A stretch of 12,385 bases of DNA from Porticoccaceae bacterium (GTDB taxonomy: Bacteria; Pseudomonadota; Gammaproteobacteria; Pseudomonadales; Porticoccaceae). The translations under genes were made by a program, and so were the position numbers. The DNA lies in NCBI GenBank assembly GCA_030590275.1, contig JAUUYV010000011.1, forward strand, positions 1 to 12,385, in the 5' to 3' direction. This document shows positions 1 through 6,156 of this stretch, in pieces. A model generated the notes under the pieces. That model made no database searches and was not told where the DNA came from. It worked only from the letters and a program-made list of their open reading frames with translations. Every line of letters starts with the position of its first letter. The stretch's first letter is position 1.

Positions 1-334
1 CCTCCATGTACCGGACCTGCCTCTCGATACGATCTAGATGCATTACATCATCGGAAGCAAAAGGGATAAAGTATTTCCCTCGCGTGGTAGACAAGGCCTT
101 ATTCAAATTGGCAGACAAACCAATATTGCTTTGGGCATTATATTTAAAACCGTGCTTTTCTGACAATGCCTGGATAATCGACGCGCTACCATCCGTTGAC
201 CCATCATCAACAACCTGGAGTTCGATGTTACTGTAAGACTGTCGGAGAACGCTGCTAATAGCGTCAACCACGTAATTTTGGTGGTTGTAACATGATATAA
301 AAACGCTTACTAGAGGTTTAGATTCGCACGCCAC
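1..334 (-). CDS. Family 2 glycosyltransferase, N-terminal part (runs off left edge)
   Basis: The first 111 codons of a GT-A fold, family 2 glycosyltransferase are present; the rest lies beyond base 1. The protein opens with the family's first beta strand (LVSVFISCYNHQNYV), the nucleotide-binding VVDDGSTDGS at residues 41-50, and an ASDD motif at 93-96 that sits where the metal-binding DXD-like acidic pair is expected. Such enzymes move a sugar from a nucleotide-sugar donor to a glycan or lipid acceptor at the cytoplasmic face of the membrane; the acceptor cannot be told from this part. The start is GTG at 334: an in-frame TAA directly precedes it, and a strong AAAGGTGG ribosome site (341-348) lies 6 nt upstream. 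A surface-polysaccharide or glycan cluster to the left is likely but not visible. Confidence 0.9.
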   Translation of the reverse strand, partial: MACESKPLVSVFISCYNHQNYVVDAISSVLRQSYSNIELQVVDDGSTDGSASIIQALSEKHGFKYNAQSNIGLSANLNKALSTTRGKYFIPFASDDVMHLDRIERQVRYME

Positions 335-386
335 TTAGATCCACCTTTGTTCTGTTTCTCCCCGGCTCACAGCTTACACTTAACAA

Positions 387-404
387 AGCTCTTAAAAAAG
401 AGTT
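387..404 (-). terminator. Weak AT-rich hairpin after the Rieske gene
   Basis: A 7-bp stem (387-393 with 398-404, one G-U pair) closes a 4-nt loop in the 113-nt gap between the Rieske oxygenase stop and the glycosyltransferase start. Read on the minus strand it is followed by a short U-rich stretch (UUGUU). It may partly end oxygenase transcription before the glycosyltransferase. The stem is AU-rich and the tail is poor, so this is a weak call. Confidence 0.25.
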
Positions 405-447
405 GTTGCTCAAGTTTACTTCACTCAGGAAACCCATCAGTCGGAAT

Positions 448-1590
448 CTATTCTTTCATTACCATCTCAAGCGACCGGTGAAAATGGGCAAGCGCCGGTT
501 CATTCTGGCCGATCAGGACCTCTTCCATCAAACCCGACAAATAGTTTTTCTCCATCTCTGTCTGAATCGCAATATCTTCGGCATCGACCGTGCGTATAGC
601 CAAATCGATATTTTTATCCCAGTATTTTTTAGATTTTTCCGAAGTCACTGGCTCAGGAATATAACAGTCAAAATAGATAACGCACTGGTCCACTTTATCT
701 TTCACCGGGAAAACCCGCCAGGTTTCCACATGATCCGCCTGCATGGTAAAGATGGTATTGGGAAATAGCTGGTAAGAGATAGCTGTGTGTTTTACGAAGT
801 CCCACTGGCTTTCCGGTTGGTCTTTGAGTGTCTGGATACTTTTACGAATTACTGCCATCCAGTGATTGAGTCCGTGACCCTCAAATAAACACAGGTTGCC
901 ATAAAAAATAGGGGCAACGGTGTCCTTATGAAGCGCCGCAAAGTGGTAGGGTTCCAGAAAAGTATCGATGGGCATTTTCCAGTTAATGTTCCGATGCAAT
1001 ATGCGGCTTTCGTAGTGCACGTAATTTTGTAATTGGTAATGTTGTAGTTCAGATTGCATGCCCTGAAGGTGTTGATCAAGATCGATGCTACCTTTTGGAT
1101 CAGGCAGCACCCAAAGCATACCGTGGCGCTCTACCAATGGCAGAGGGATAAGCCCATGTTCGCTGGGTTCAATACCAGGAAAGTTACGTTGATCGGGGAT
1201 CGCTTTCAGGTTCCCAGCGCGATCATAGCTCCAGGCGTGGTAGCGGCAGGTAAAGCCCTCCGCTCGCCCACAACCATTGGCTACCGGAGCACCGCGATGG
1301 CGACACATATTGATAAACGCTCTCGCTATCCCATCATCACCACGTATCAGCAAAATGGGCACGGTGGCGTGTTCCAGCGCGATATAGGCACCGGGCTCAG
1401 CAATCACGCTAGATAACCCCAAGAATAGCGGGTAGTGTTTGAACACCGTATTTAGCTCCTGCTTGAGCCATTCGGGATCAGTATAGCTTTTCACTGGCGC
1501 ACGGCTCACACCCTGGCAGGTGCTAGTTATACCCTGGTCGATGTAATCAAAAGCCTGCCTGGTTCGAGCTATCTGTACGGCTTGTTCCAC
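448..1590 (-). CDS. Rieske [2Fe-2S] non-heme iron oxygenase, alpha subunit
   Basis: This 380-residue protein has the two-part architecture of ring-hydroxylating or demethylating oxygenase alpha subunits. The Rieske cluster ligands are C96-x-H98 and C115-x2-H118 (MCRHRG ... CRYHAW). The catalytic mononuclear iron site is E213-x2-H216-x4-H221 (LEPYHFAALH), with D339 in the AEDIAIQ segment as the third ligand. A Glu, not Asp, before the first His is also seen in CntA-type quaternary-amine monooxygenases. The family uses O2 and electrons from a separate reductase for hydroxylation or N-/O-demethylation. No reductase, ferredoxin or beta subunit lies in the window, so the substrate is unknown. The GTG start at 1590 is the first start codon after an in-frame TAG, and GAGGAG lies about 10 nt upstream. 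The small glycine-zipper gene upstream on the same strand is about 300 nt away, so the gene is probably its own unit. Confidence 0.9.
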   Translation of the reverse strand: MEQAVQIARTRQAFDYIDQGITSTCQGVSRAPVKSYTDPEWLKQELNTVFKHYPLFLGLSSVIAEPGAYIALEHATVPILLIRGDDGIARAFINMCRHRGAPVANGCGRAEGFTCRYHAWSYDRAGNLKAIPDQRNFPGIEPSEHGLIPLPLVERHGMLWVLPDPKGSIDLDQHLQGMQSELQHYQLQNYVHYESRILHRNINWKMPIDTFLEPYHFAALHKDTVAPIFYGNLCLFEGHGLNHWMAVIRKSIQTLKDQPESQWDFVKHTAISYQLFPNTIFTMQADHVETWRVFPVKDKVDQCVIYFDCYIPEPVTSEKSKKYWDKNIDLAIRTVDAEDIAIQTEMEKNYLSGLMEEVLIGQNEPALAHFHRSLEMVMKE

Positions 1591-1694
1591 GGTTTTTCTA
1601 CTCCTCTAACTTTGCCGATGATACCAATTGTTGGTTTCTTCTGTTTGGCTGCGGTAGTTCAGATAACAATTTTACCGGAGGGAGAGAAGAAAAC

Positions 1695-1769
1695 ATGGGC
1701 CAGATCAAGCGCACCGAAAAAAATTCCAGCCAATGGAATACGGGGTATACAGTGAAGTTCGGAAACTAA
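1695..1769 (+). CDS. Tiny ORF 1 (24 codons), unknown
   Basis: This is a 24-codon frame with ATG at 1695 and TAA at 1767, divergent from the Rieske gene. A purine-rich GGAGGGAGAGAAG stretch lies just before the ATG, giving a plausible ribosome site. The peptide starts MGQIKRTEKNSS and ends TVKFGN. It is hydrophilic and basic, with no signal peptide or membrane segment. A second tiny frame starts 24 nt later and both end before the terminator at 1852-1873, so together they could form a small mRNA. I do not recognise the peptide. It could be chance coding in an untranslated or small regulatory RNA. Confidence 0.35.
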   Translation: MGQIKRTEKNSSQWNTGYTVKFGN

Positions 1770-1793
1770 AGGAGAGGAAGGGCTAACATCCCT

Positions 1794-1859
1794 ATGCAAG
1801 AGACCAGCTATACCGAAGATATTGAGTCAGCTTTAGTTATGACTCAATACCAGGCCTAA
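1794..1859 (+). CDS. Tiny ORF 2 (21 codons), unknown
   Basis: This 21-codon frame (ATG 1794, TAA 1857) follows tiny ORF 1 after 24 nt. A purine run (GGAGAGGAAGGG) precedes it, though its distance to the ATG (about 11-16 nt) is longer than ideal. The peptide begins MQETSYTEDIES and ends VMTQYQA; it is acidic with no Cys. The frame contains the whole 10-bp inverted repeat at 1820-1849, and its stop codon falls in the loop of the terminator hairpin. Translation would therefore interfere with RNA folding there, as in a leader-peptide or attenuation arrangement, although no gene follows on this strand for about 550 nt. Coding status is uncertain. Confidence 0.3.
   Translation: MQETSYTEDIESALVMTQYQA
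1820..1849. repeat. 10-bp perfect inverted repeat
   Basis: The arms 1820-1829 and 1840-1849 (TATTGAGTCA / TGACTCAATA) are perfectly complementary around a 10-nt loop. The repeat lies inside tiny ORF 2 and 3 nt before the terminator hairpin. It could be an RNA stem in a plus-strand small transcript, a protein-binding dyad, or a minus-strand transcription stop for the glycine-zipper gene. For the last of these the following U tract is poor. Confidence 0.6.
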
Positions 1860-1873
1860 AGGTCTATTTTTTT
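1852..1873 (+). terminator. Rho-independent terminator after the tiny ORFs
   Basis: A 5-bp stem (AGGCC 1852-1856 with GGTCT 1861-1865, one G-U pair) and a TAAA loop are followed by an A and seven Ts (1867-1873). The U7 run directly after a short GC-containing hairpin is a recognisable plus-strand intrinsic terminator. Nothing large is encoded upstream on the plus strand, so this site is the main evidence that the 1600-1870 spacer is transcribed rightward. Confidence 0.55.
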
Positions 1874-1889
1874 GTTTAATACGCTTCGC

Positions 1890-2252
1890 TCAACAGCGGC
1901 CTTTCTTGGCCTGACCCGGCGGACAGAAACGGCTTTTGTGGCCATGATAGTTGCTGCTGTGGTGGACTACGTCATGTACCGCTTCGCTAGCGTGTCCGTC
2001 TTTATGGTGGTAGTCGCTATCTTTGGTATTGATCGCCGTACCGGCCGCAGCCCCTACCCCAGCACCAATGATCGCGCCGTCTCGGCCACCCACTTCAGCA
2101 CCAACGGCACCACCAATGGCACCACCCACTGCACCACCAATGGCAGAATCCAGGGTTAAATTGTCTCCGGCGCTAGCATTAATGGCTAAAACGGGTAGTA
2201 GCGAACAAATCGTTGTGGCTAATATTCTTTTCATAGTCAGCATCTTATTCAT
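1890..2252 (-). CDS. Exported glycine-zipper protein with His-rich tail and CPPG end
   Basis: This is a 120-residue secreted or membrane-inserting protein. A signal peptide covers about residues 1-28 (basic MNKMLTMKR, hydrophobic core, AxA site ASA before G29). Residues about 36-72 are an almost pure Gly/Ala/Ile/Val glycine zipper (repeated GGAVGGAI-like units), the kind that packs membrane helices in outer-membrane 'glycine zipper 2TM' proteins. Residues 80-105 contain seven His, and the protein ends FCPPGQAKKGRC. The CPPGxAKK motif recurs at the ends of small exported bacterial proteins. The exact function is unknown; a cell-envelope or metal-related role is inference. The first ATG is chosen because GGAG lies 7 nt upstream. 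The zipper DNA carries an exact 15-nt direct repeat with a 24-nt period (2107-2121, 2131-2145), pointing to growth by unit duplication. Confidence 0.85.
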   Translation of the reverse strand: MNKMLTMKRILATTICSLLPVLAINASAGDNLTLDSAIGGAVGGAIGGAVGAEVGGRDGAIIGAGVGAAAGTAINTKDSDYHHKDGHASEAVHDVVHHSSNYHGHKSRFCPPGQAKKGRC

Positions 2253-2266
2253 CGTGGTTCTCCAGG

Positions 2267-2340
2267 CTGTAGTTCAGCTATTACCTATTTGTGATGTCTG
2301 TGAATGACAGAAACAGGCGGTAGTTAATAGCTATCTACAG
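2267..2340 (-). promoter_or_regulatory. Structured leader / inverted repeat ahead of the glycine-zipper gene
   Basis: Two collinear blocks pair across 74 nt: CTGTAG (2267-2272) with CTACAG (2335-2340), and AGCTATTA (2276-2283) with TAATAGCT (2325-2332). They are separated only by a 3/2-nt internal loop. Inside lies a smaller TCTGT/ACAGA hairpin (2297-2301 with 2307-2311). The lower stem ends 4 nt from the GGAG ribosome site (2259-2262) of the minus-strand gene. If transcription starts beyond 2340, the mRNA leader would fold into a long hairpin next to the ribosome site. It might instead be a DNA operator dyad. No known riboswitch class is recognised. Confidence 0.5.
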
Positions 2341-2425
2341 ACAAGTTAAAGCATTGTACTTAGCAACTGCAATGGCGTTTTTCCTATTCTGTTAAGCGTT
2401 TAACATAAACGGGAGGCATTATTAG

Positions 2426-2527
2426 ATGTTTTGGAGCTACAAAAGTTCGAAAGGACCACAGGTAACGGCAGTACCAGCACCCTCACTTTGCTATATACGT
2501 TTATCTTGTGCTCTCAAACATCGCTGA
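2426..2527 (+). CDS. Possible 33-codon leader ORF before the CoA-transferase
   Basis: The ATG at 2426 follows a strong GGGAGG ribosome site (2411-2416) by 9 nt. It opens 33 codons ending TGA at 2525, 41 nt before the CoA-transferase start. The peptide starts MFWSYKSSKG, is Ser/Lys/Pro-rich, has two Cys near its end, and resembles nothing I know. The Shine-Dalgarno here is better than that of the CoA-transferase. It may be a leader or upstream ORF that controls the transferase, or a real small protein. The peptide content is unremarkable, so coding is uncertain. Confidence 0.35.
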   Translation: MFWSYKSSKGPQVTAVPAPSLCYIRLSCALKHR

Positions 2528-2568
2528 TTACACTGATTTCTTATATTTTTAGGTGGTATGGAGTCAGC

Positions 2569-3699
2569 ATGTCGGGATCATTACCCCTGAAGGGAATAAA
2601 GGTCGTAGAAATTGGCCAGAACGTAGCAGCACCTTTTGGTGCCATGATTCTTGCTGATCTCGGTGCCGATGTGCTGAAAATCGAATCACTCCAGGGGGAT
2701 GATGCGCGACACTACAGCGCCAGTGTGGGCGATGGCTCCTCCATCGTTTTTGAAGCTTATAACCGCAATAAAGAGGCTATTAGCCTCGATTTGTCGGATG
2801 AAACCCAGCGCCAGTGGTTGCGGGAGTTCATTATTGAAAATGCCGACGTTTGTATTCAAAGCCTGCGCCCAGGCAAAGCCCAAGAAATCGGTTTGGGGCC
2901 GGATGACCTGCTTCCTCTGGCGCCGGGATTAATCTACTGCAATCTCGGTGCTTACGGCAGCGAAGGCCCAATGAATGACTTGCCAGGTTACGACCCGATG
3001 ATGCAGGCCTTTAGCGGCATTATGAGTGTCACTGGGGAGGCCGACCGAACACCATCCAGGGTAGGTGTGCCACTCATCGATCTGGGCACAGGTATGTGGC
3101 TGTGTATTGGCGTACTTTCTGCCATTCACGAGCGGGATCGTACCGGCAAGGGAGGAGTCGTAGACGTATCCCTGTTTGAAACCGCTCTGGTATGGATGGC
3201 TATCCATTTTGGCGTGCATTGGGCGACCGATACCATCCCCAAACGGGCAGGCTCGGGGATAAGTGGTGTTGCACCCAATAAAGCCTTTGATACCGCCGAC
3301 GGGCAAATTATGATTACCGCCCTGAATAATAAACTGTTTTTTGCCCTTGCCGATGTGCTTGATCACCCGGAGTGGAAGGAGGATTCTGAATTATCTTCGG
3401 CCCGGGCTCGAGGTAAACACCGGGAACGGGTAAACACTATTGTGCAGGACGCCTTACTCGCTAAAGACCGTGATGAGTGGGTGGGATTACTGCGGCCCGC
3501 TGGTGTGCCCTGCTCACCGATTCAAGACTCGGCCGAAGTACTGGCCCACGCGCAAACCCTGGCCATGGGTATGATAGAAAAGGGTGGTATTTTACCCACG
3601 GTGTTATCGGCGTTGCGTTTTGATGGCGTACGGCCGAGTGTACGAAGCTCCGCTCCGAGGCATGGAGAGCATAACGAGAAATACCTCGATATCGACTGA
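2569..3699 (+). CDS. Family III CoA-transferase (CaiB/BaiF family)
   Basis: This 376-residue protein opens with the family's signature N-terminus (LPLKGIKVVEIGQNVAAPFG, then ADLGADVLKIE). It continues with the PGYDPMMQAFSGIMSVTG segment and a Rossmann-like fold interlaced in the dimer. The catalytic Asp that forms the aspartyl-CoA intermediate is D171 (LIDLGTGM), near D169 of formyl-CoA transferase. The C-terminus has the usual APRHGEHNEKYL ending. The enzyme moves CoA between carboxylic acids; the donor and acceptor cannot be read from sequence (formyl-, carnitine-, succinyl- and racemase-type members share this fold). The frame is open back to an ATG at 2431, but the 46 extra residues match nothing in the family. 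I therefore start at ATG 2569, which has GGAG 5 nt upstream. A 164-nt gap separates it from the next gene. Confidence 0.9.
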   Translation: MSGSLPLKGIKVVEIGQNVAAPFGAMILADLGADVLKIESLQGDDARHYSASVGDGSSIVFEAYNRNKEAISLDLSDETQRQWLREFIIENADVCIQSLRPGKAQEIGLGPDDLLPLAPGLIYCNLGAYGSEGPMNDLPGYDPMMQAFSGIMSVTGEADRTPSRVGVPLIDLGTGMWLCIGVLSAIHERDRTGKGGVVDVSLFETALVWMAIHFGVHWATDTIPKRAGSGISGVAPNKAFDTADGQIMITALNNKLFFALADVLDHPEWKEDSELSSARARGKHRERVNTIVQDALLAKDRDEWVGLLRPAGVPCSPIQDSAEVLAHAQTLAMGMIEKGGILPTVLSALRFDGVRPSVRSSAPRHGEHNEKYLDID

Positions 3700-3755
3700 G
3701 TGTTTAAAACGATAATCCGAATTACGTAGCTTGAAGACACCACTTAAGCTTATTT

Positions 3756-3771
3756 CCGATGGGTTCGTCGG
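3756..3771 (+). terminator. Weak hairpin after the CoA-transferase
   Basis: A 6-bp stem (3756-3761 with 3766-3771, one U-G pair) closes a GGTT loop, 57 nt after the CoA-transferase stop. Only TTCT follows, not a clear U tract, so termination would be partial at best. It lies 92 nt before the ABC-F start. Confidence 0.25.
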
Positions 3772-3863
3772 TTCTAGTCGACCTGGGCAAGGCAAGTGTC
3801 TATAGTACGCGCCCCGAGTAAGTAGCTCATTTAAGTCTTTATCTACCTTCCAGGAATTACCCA

Positions 3864-5462
3864 GTGATCTCAACCGCAAACATCACCATGCAGTTTGGCG
3901 CTAAGCCCTTGTTCGAAGATATTTCCGTTAAGTTTGGTAACGGTAATCGCTATGGCCTGATTGGCGCTAACGGTTGCGGGAAATCGACTCTGATGAAGAT
4001 TATGGATGGTAGTTTAGCGCCCAGCTCCGGCAATGTTTCCGTCGCTCCAAATCAACGCCTGGGCACATTGAATCAAAACCAGTTTGCCTTTGAAGAGTTT
4101 AGCGTTATCAACACGGTAATTATGGGCCACCGGGAATTGTGGGCTATTAAAGAGGAGCGCGACCGTATTTACGGGCTGCCAGAAATGTCTGATGAAGACG
4201 GCATGAAAGTGGCGGACCTGGAAATTCAGTACGCTGAACTGGACGGTTACAGCGCGGAAAGTCGAGCCGGCGAAATACTGCTCGGCGCGGGTATCGCAGA
4301 AGAACTTCATTACGGCCTGATGAGCGAAGTGCCTCCCGGCTGGAAACTGAGAGTTTTGTTGGCCCAGGCATTATTTTCCGAACCGGATATTTTACTGCTT
4401 GATGAACCCACCAATAACCTGGATATCGACACCATCCGCTGGCTCGAAGCGCTGCTTAAGGAAATTAAAAGCACCATGGTCATTATTTCCCATGATCGGC
4501 ACTTCTTAAACACCGTCTGTACCCATATGGCCGATATTGACTACGGTGAATTGCGGGTTTACCCGGGTAACTACGACGACTTTATGCTGGCCTCTACGCT
4601 GGTGCGCGAACAACAACAATCGAAAAATGCAAAAAAAGAGGTTCAAATTGCTGAACTTAAGCACTTTGTCAGTCGTTTTTCCGCAAATGCCTCAAAGGCT
4701 AAGCAGGCAACCTCACGGGCTAAACAAATTGAAAAAATAAATTTGGACGAGATTAAACCCTCTAGTCGAGTGAGCCCCTATATTCGTTTTAAACAGGACA
4801 AAAAACTGTTTCGGCAGGCCTTAACCCTGAGAAAACTGGAACACGGCTTTGACGATCAACTCCTGTTTAGCAATGGCAGCTTAACCCTGAATGCAGGTGC
4901 TCGCCTGGCCATCATTGGTGAAAACGGTGCCGGGAAAACCACCTTGCTGCGTTGCTTGATGGATGAAATAAAAGCCAGTGAGGGCACTATCAAGTGGTCG
5001 GAGAATGCCAGCTTGTCCTATTGCCCGCAAGACAGCAGCTCCGATTTCGATTGCGACCTGAATGTATTTGACTGGATGAGCCAATGGCGCAAACCCAGCC
5101 ACGACGATCAAATCGTCCGCTCTACCCTGGGGCGTTTATTGTTTTCTGCCGACGATTCCAAAAAACGCGCGAAGGTATGTTCTGGCGGCGAGAAAAACCG
5201 GCTACTGTTTGGAAAAATGATGATGATGGGAAGCAATGTGCTACTAATGGACGAGCCCACCAATCATCTAGACATGGAGGCCATCGAAGCCTTGAACCTG
5301 GCCCTGGAAAACTATGATGGCACACTAATTTTTGTCAGCCACGATCGAGAATTCGTTTCATCCCTGGCCACCCATATCATCGAAATCAAGGATCAGACTT
5401 TAATCGAGTTTGCTGGCAGCTACGAAGATTATCTGGCGAGCCGGCAAATAGCCTCTAGCTGA
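3864..5462 (+). CDS. ybiT: ABC-F family ATPase, YbiT-like translation factor
   Basis: This 532-residue protein has two tandem ABC ATPase domains and no membrane segment. The opening ([19 protein letters not shown]) closely matches E. coli YbiT, which is about 530 residues long. Domain 1 has Walker [10 protein letters not shown] (34-42), the odd YbiT-type signature [10 protein letters not shown] (154-163) and Walker B with catalytic E181 ([11 protein letters not shown]). A charged linker (about residues 245-320) is the P-site-tRNA-interaction segment of the family. Domain 2 has Walker [10 protein letters not shown] (352-360), signature CSGGEKNRL (439-447) and E464 ([11 protein letters not shown]). 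ABC-F proteins bind the ribosomal E site and adjust the peptidyl-transferase centre; YbiT's precise role is still poorly defined. The GTG start at 3864 aligns with the family N-terminus, and a modest GGA lies 9 nt upstream. Confidence 0.93.
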   Translation: MISTANITMQFGAKPLFEDISVKFGNGNRYGLIGANGCGKSTLMKIMDGSLAPSSGNVSVAPNQRLGTLNQNQFAFEEFSVINTVIMGHRELWAIKEERDRIYGLPEMSDEDGMKVADLEIQYAELDGYSAESRAGEILLGAGIAEELHYGLMSEVPPGWKLRVLLAQALFSEPDILLLDEPTNNLDIDTIRWLEALLKEIKSTMVIISHDRHFLNTVCTHMADIDYGELRVYPGNYDDFMLASTLVREQQQSKNAKKEVQIAELKHFVSRFSANASKAKQATSRAKQIEKINLDEIKPSSRVSPYIRFKQDKKLFRQALTLRKLEHGFDDQLLFSNGSLTLNAGARLAIIGENGAGKTTLLRCLMDEIKASEGTIKWSENASLSYCPQDSSSDFDCDLNVFDWMSQWRKPSHDDQIVRSTLGRLLFSADDSKKRAKVCSGGEKNRLLFGKMMMMGSNVLLMDEPTNHLDMEAIEALNLALENYDGTLIFVSHDREFVSSLATHIIEIKDQTLIEFAGSYEDYLASRQIASS

Positions 5463-5758
5463 TCCCTTAATTTCTGCAGCCCGACTTTTTAACCGGCCTT
5501 GAGCCTAACTACCGAGGTCATCCTTCAAGATCTCCTTATCACTTTACGTAGCGCCAGGCCCTTGAAATTTAAAAGGCTTGAAAAATGTGCTCAGGAGAAG
5601 GAAAATACCCCTAACAATTAAAGGTAAGGGATGCAACATAGCTGCGTAAGCTGCTAAGACCTTATGTATATTAATTGAATATCCATCATTTAGAATTCGA
5701 ACCGGTGAATTCGGATATAAATATCTATATTTTTCACCAACTCTAGCGAGCAAAGAAA
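5463..5758 (+). promoter_or_regulatory. Upstream region and likely 5' leader of the cold-shock gene
   Basis: This 296-nt spacer holds no convincing gene. Its last 75 nt are strongly AT-rich, with ATATAAATATCTATATTTTT-type sequence (5714-5734), and carry a GAATTCG direct repeat at 5693-5699 and 5707-5713. Cold-shock genes usually have long, folded 5' leaders, and the layout fits, but I could not fix a promoter or transcription start. No clean terminator for the ABC-F gene is visible in the first 100 nt. Confidence 0.35.
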
Positions 5759-5965
5759 ATGAGTAAAGGTACAGTTAAGTGGTTCAACGCCGATAAAGGG
5801 TTTGGTTTCATTACGCCGGAGGATGGCGGAAAAGACCTTTTTGTTCATCACTCGGAAATTCAAAGTGGAGGCGGTTATGCAACACTTAACGATGGACAGG
5901 AAGTAGAATTTGAAGTCGGTCAAGGCCAAAAAGGCCCCTGCGCCAACAAAGTGGTTCCACTTTAA
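5759..5965 (+). CDS. Cold-shock domain protein (CspA family)
   Basis: This 68-residue, single cold-shock-domain protein binds single-stranded RNA or DNA. It shows the full set of signature motifs: [21 protein letters not shown] with RNP1 (KGFGFI), RNP2 (DLFVHHSEI) and the closing [10 protein letters not shown]. Its length and sequence are typical of the five-stranded OB-fold family. Members act as RNA chaperones that melt mRNA structure in the cold or in general growth; which of the two applies here cannot be told. The ribosome site is weak (GCGAG about 9 nt upstream). It is followed by a strong hairpin at 6017-6053 and so looks monocistronic. Confidence 0.97.
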   Translation: MSKGTVKWFNADKGFGFITPEDGGKDLFVHHSEIQSGGGYATLNDGQEVEFEVGQGQKGPCANKVVPL

Positions 5966-5979
5966 GTCGTAATACGTAA

Positions 5980-6003
5980 AAAGTACTATCTAACAAAGTA
6001 CTA
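5980..6003. repeat. 9-bp direct repeat AAAGTACTA
   Basis: Two exact copies (5980-5988 and 5995-6003) stand 15 nt apart just after the cold-shock stop. The core AGTACT is itself palindromic, so the copies could pair or act as a tandem binding site. It may be chance. Confidence 0.4.
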
Positions 6004-6016
6004 CATCGACGATCAA

Positions 6017-6053
6017 AAGCATCGAGACTGCTACAATAACAGTCTCGATGCTT
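6017..6053. terminator. Strong hairpin between convergent csp and class III ADH genes
   Basis: Perfect 14-bp arms (AAGCATCGAGACTG 6017-6030, CAGTCTCGATGCTT 6040-6053) close a 9-nt loop. The hairpin sits in the gap between the cold-shock stop (5965) and the convergent dehydrogenase stop (6157). On the minus strand it is followed by TTTTGATC, a short U tract; on the plus strand only CTT follows. It is best read as a shared, perhaps mainly leftward, terminator that also protects the 3' end of the csp mRNA. Confidence 0.65.
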
Positions 6054-6156
6054 CTGCGTGCAAATAACTTAGGCGACAGAATACTGCAAAGACCTTCTCT
6101 ATTCCGTAGCTTTTCTGCAAGCTCGTTAGTCGTGTTTATCTATTCGCTAAAGACAG

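Noticed and set aside
1794..1859. Tiny ORF 2 as a PqqA-like redox-cofactor precursor peptide
   Set aside because: The size and a T-x-Y near the end are reminiscent, but the Glu of the Glu-x3-Tyr pair that is crosslinked in PqqA is missing, and no radical SAM or other pqq gene is in the window.
2023..2307. Pro/Ala-rich open frame on the plus strand over the glycine-zipper gene
   Set aside because: It is the antisense reading of Gly/Ala codons of the zipper; there is no ribosome site, and the minus-strand frame has a signal peptide and a proper Shine-Dalgarno.
2431..2568. 46-residue N-terminal extension of the CoA-transferase, with a hydrophobic stretch like a signal peptide
   Set aside because: The family is cytoplasmic and begins at the LKGIKVVEIG strand; ATG 2569 has its own ribosome site, while ATG 2431 is poorly placed relative to GGGAGG.
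448..3699. Carnitine or betaine degradation cluster (Rieske oxygenase plus CaiB-family CoA-transferase)
   Set aside because: The two genes are on opposite strands and 1 kb apart, no reductase, transporter or carnitine dehydrogenase is present, and both families are very broad. Kept only as an inference.
5586..5615. Nine-codon frame (ATGTGCTCAGG...) in the csp upstream region
   Set aside because: It has no clear ribosome site at proper spacing and no sign of conservation; it is too short to support.
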